DNA of 6,394 bases from an uncultured Campylobacteraceae bacterium. GTDB lineage: Bacteria > Campylobacterota > Campylobacteria > Campylobacterales > Arcobacteraceae. The stretch covers positions 1-6,394 of the forward strand of contig CAJXPH010000160.1 of assembly GCA_913057765.1 (NCBI GenBank). Reading direction: 5' to 3'. A program made the translations under genes and the position numbers. Each line of letters begins with the position of its first letter. The stretch's first letter is position 1. Shown here one piece after another: positions 6,217 to 6,394 of the stretch. Below the pieces are notes generated by a model. It worked only from the letters and a program-made list of their open reading frames with translations, was not told the origin of the DNA and ran no database searches.

Positions 6217-6238
6217 ATCAAATACTTTACGTATTGAT
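6217..6238. promoter_or_regulatory. imperfect palindrome upstream of aldehyde dehydrogenase (candidate operator)
   Basis: ATCAAATAC (6217-6225) and GTATTGAT (6231-6238) are inverted copies with one extra A in the left arm, separated by TTTAC. The palindrome centre lies about 48 bases upstream of the dehydrogenase start codon, where a promoter or repressor site would be expected. A weak -10-like TAAAGT on the minus strand (6224-6229) falls inside it. I see no convincing promoter elsewhere in 6181-6263. The function is inferred from symmetry and position only. Confidence 0.35.
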
Positions 6239-6263
6239 TTTTCTGTTACCGAAAGCTTACATT

Positions 6264-6307
6264 AGAAATATAGCCTGAATTTAGCTTGAATATAGCCTGA
6301 ATATAGC
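6264..6307. repeat. four tandem 11-bp direct repeats upstream of aldehyde dehydrogenase
   Basis: Four contiguous 11-base units on the plus strand: AGAAATATAGC (6264-6274), CTGAATTTAGC (6275-6285), TTGAATATAGC (6286-6296) and CTGAATATAGC (6297-6307). Units 2-4 differ from one another at only one to two positions; unit 1 diverges in its first three bases. On the coding strand of the dehydrogenase the consensus is GCTATATTCAG. The 11-base period is about one helical turn, so all units face the same side of the DNA, as in tandem sites for winged-helix OmpR/PhoB-type regulators. The array ends 84 bases before the dehydrogenase start. Confidence 0.85.
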
Positions 6308-6308
6308 G

Positions 6309-6344
6309 AAAAATAAAAAAGCCATTAGAGCCCATAAATAGGCC
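6309..6344 (-). terminator. partial intrinsic terminator of a gene beyond the right end
   Basis: On the minus strand GGCC (6341-6344) can pair with GGCT (6329-6332), including one G-U wobble, across an eight-base loop. Below it the 3' arm continues CTAATGGC and runs into TTTTTTATTTTT (6320-6309), a strong U tract. The matching lower 5' arm would lie beyond 6344, where adapter replaces the genome. This suggests that a minus-strand gene ends just past the window and that the aldehyde dehydrogenase is transcribed from its own promoter. Confidence 0.4.
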
Positions 6345-6394
6345 CTGTCTCTTATACACATCTCCGAGCCCACGAGACCAGAGAGGATCTCGTA
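6345..6394 (+). other. Illumina Nextera i7 adapter remnant (non-genomic)
   Basis: Bases 6345-6363 (CTGTCTCTTATACACATCT) are the reverse complement of the Tn5 mosaic end, 6364-6378 (CCGAGCCCACGAGAC) are the i7 read-primer site, 6379-6386 (CAGAGAGG) match the Nextera index known as N708, and 6387-6394 (ATCTCGTA) begin the P7 primer. Genomic sequence therefore ends at about 6344. The adapter identity is certain; the index name is from memory of the Illumina tables. Confidence 0.98.

Noticed and set aside
6217..6238. FNR/CRP-type box at the palindrome
   Set aside because: The half-sites read ATCAA...TTGAT with a spacer of about 12, the inverse of TTGATnnnnATCAA, so it does not fit that family.
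6264..6307. CRISPR-like array or replication iterons
   Set aside because: Units are 11 bases, contiguous and without spacers, so not CRISPR; there is no replication initiator gene or other origin feature nearby, so a regulatory array is the simpler reading.

Overview
The insert is AT-rich, with gene content and protein motifs that point to Campylobacterota, most likely an Arcobacter-like member (family Arcobacteraceae). The evidence is a sensor kinase with the GNIAHQWRQPLS phosphoacceptor motif common in that phylum, very AT-rich codon usage, short AT-rich promoters without a clear -35 box, and an AldB/ExaC-type aldehyde dehydrogenase paired with a DUF779 protein. The taxonomic call is inference from these traits, not from a marker gene. 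I see no phage, insertion sequence, CRISPR array, tRNA or rRNA.

Both ends are not biological. Bases 1-48 are an Illumina Nextera i5 adapter with its index and transposon mosaic end. Bases 6345-6394 are the matching i7 adapter with mosaic end and index. Only about 49-6344 is genomic. The first six residues of the apparent first protein (MCIRDR) are largely translated adapter.

Layout of the genomic part: (1) 49-754 (+), the catalytic end of a sensor histidine kinase whose sensor half is missing. (2) 755-2203 (-), a complete pyruvate kinase whose stop codon directly abuts that of the kinase. (3) 2204-2348, a divergent promoter region. (4) 2349-3092 (+), a glycine-zipper OmpA-family outer-membrane lipoprotein with a clear intrinsic terminator. 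(5) 3173-4195 (+), a DUF185/NDUFAF7-type SAM-dependent methyltransferase. (6) 4204-4575 (-), a small cysteine-rich DUF779 protein. (7) 4663-6180 (-), an acetaldehyde-dehydrogenase-like enzyme. (8) 6181-6344, its upstream region, holding an imperfect palindrome, four tandem 11-bp direct repeats and part of a terminator for a gene beyond the window.

The genes are mostly ordinary chromosomal genes. The functional unit worth attention is the aldehyde dehydrogenase/DUF779 pair. Its upstream region carries a helically phased repeat array that looks like a regulator binding site. The two genes are separated by an intrinsic terminator placed so close to the DUF779 start that DUF779 probably depends on read-through. 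Pyruvate kinase, the OmpA lipoprotein and the methyltransferase show no evident functional link to one another.
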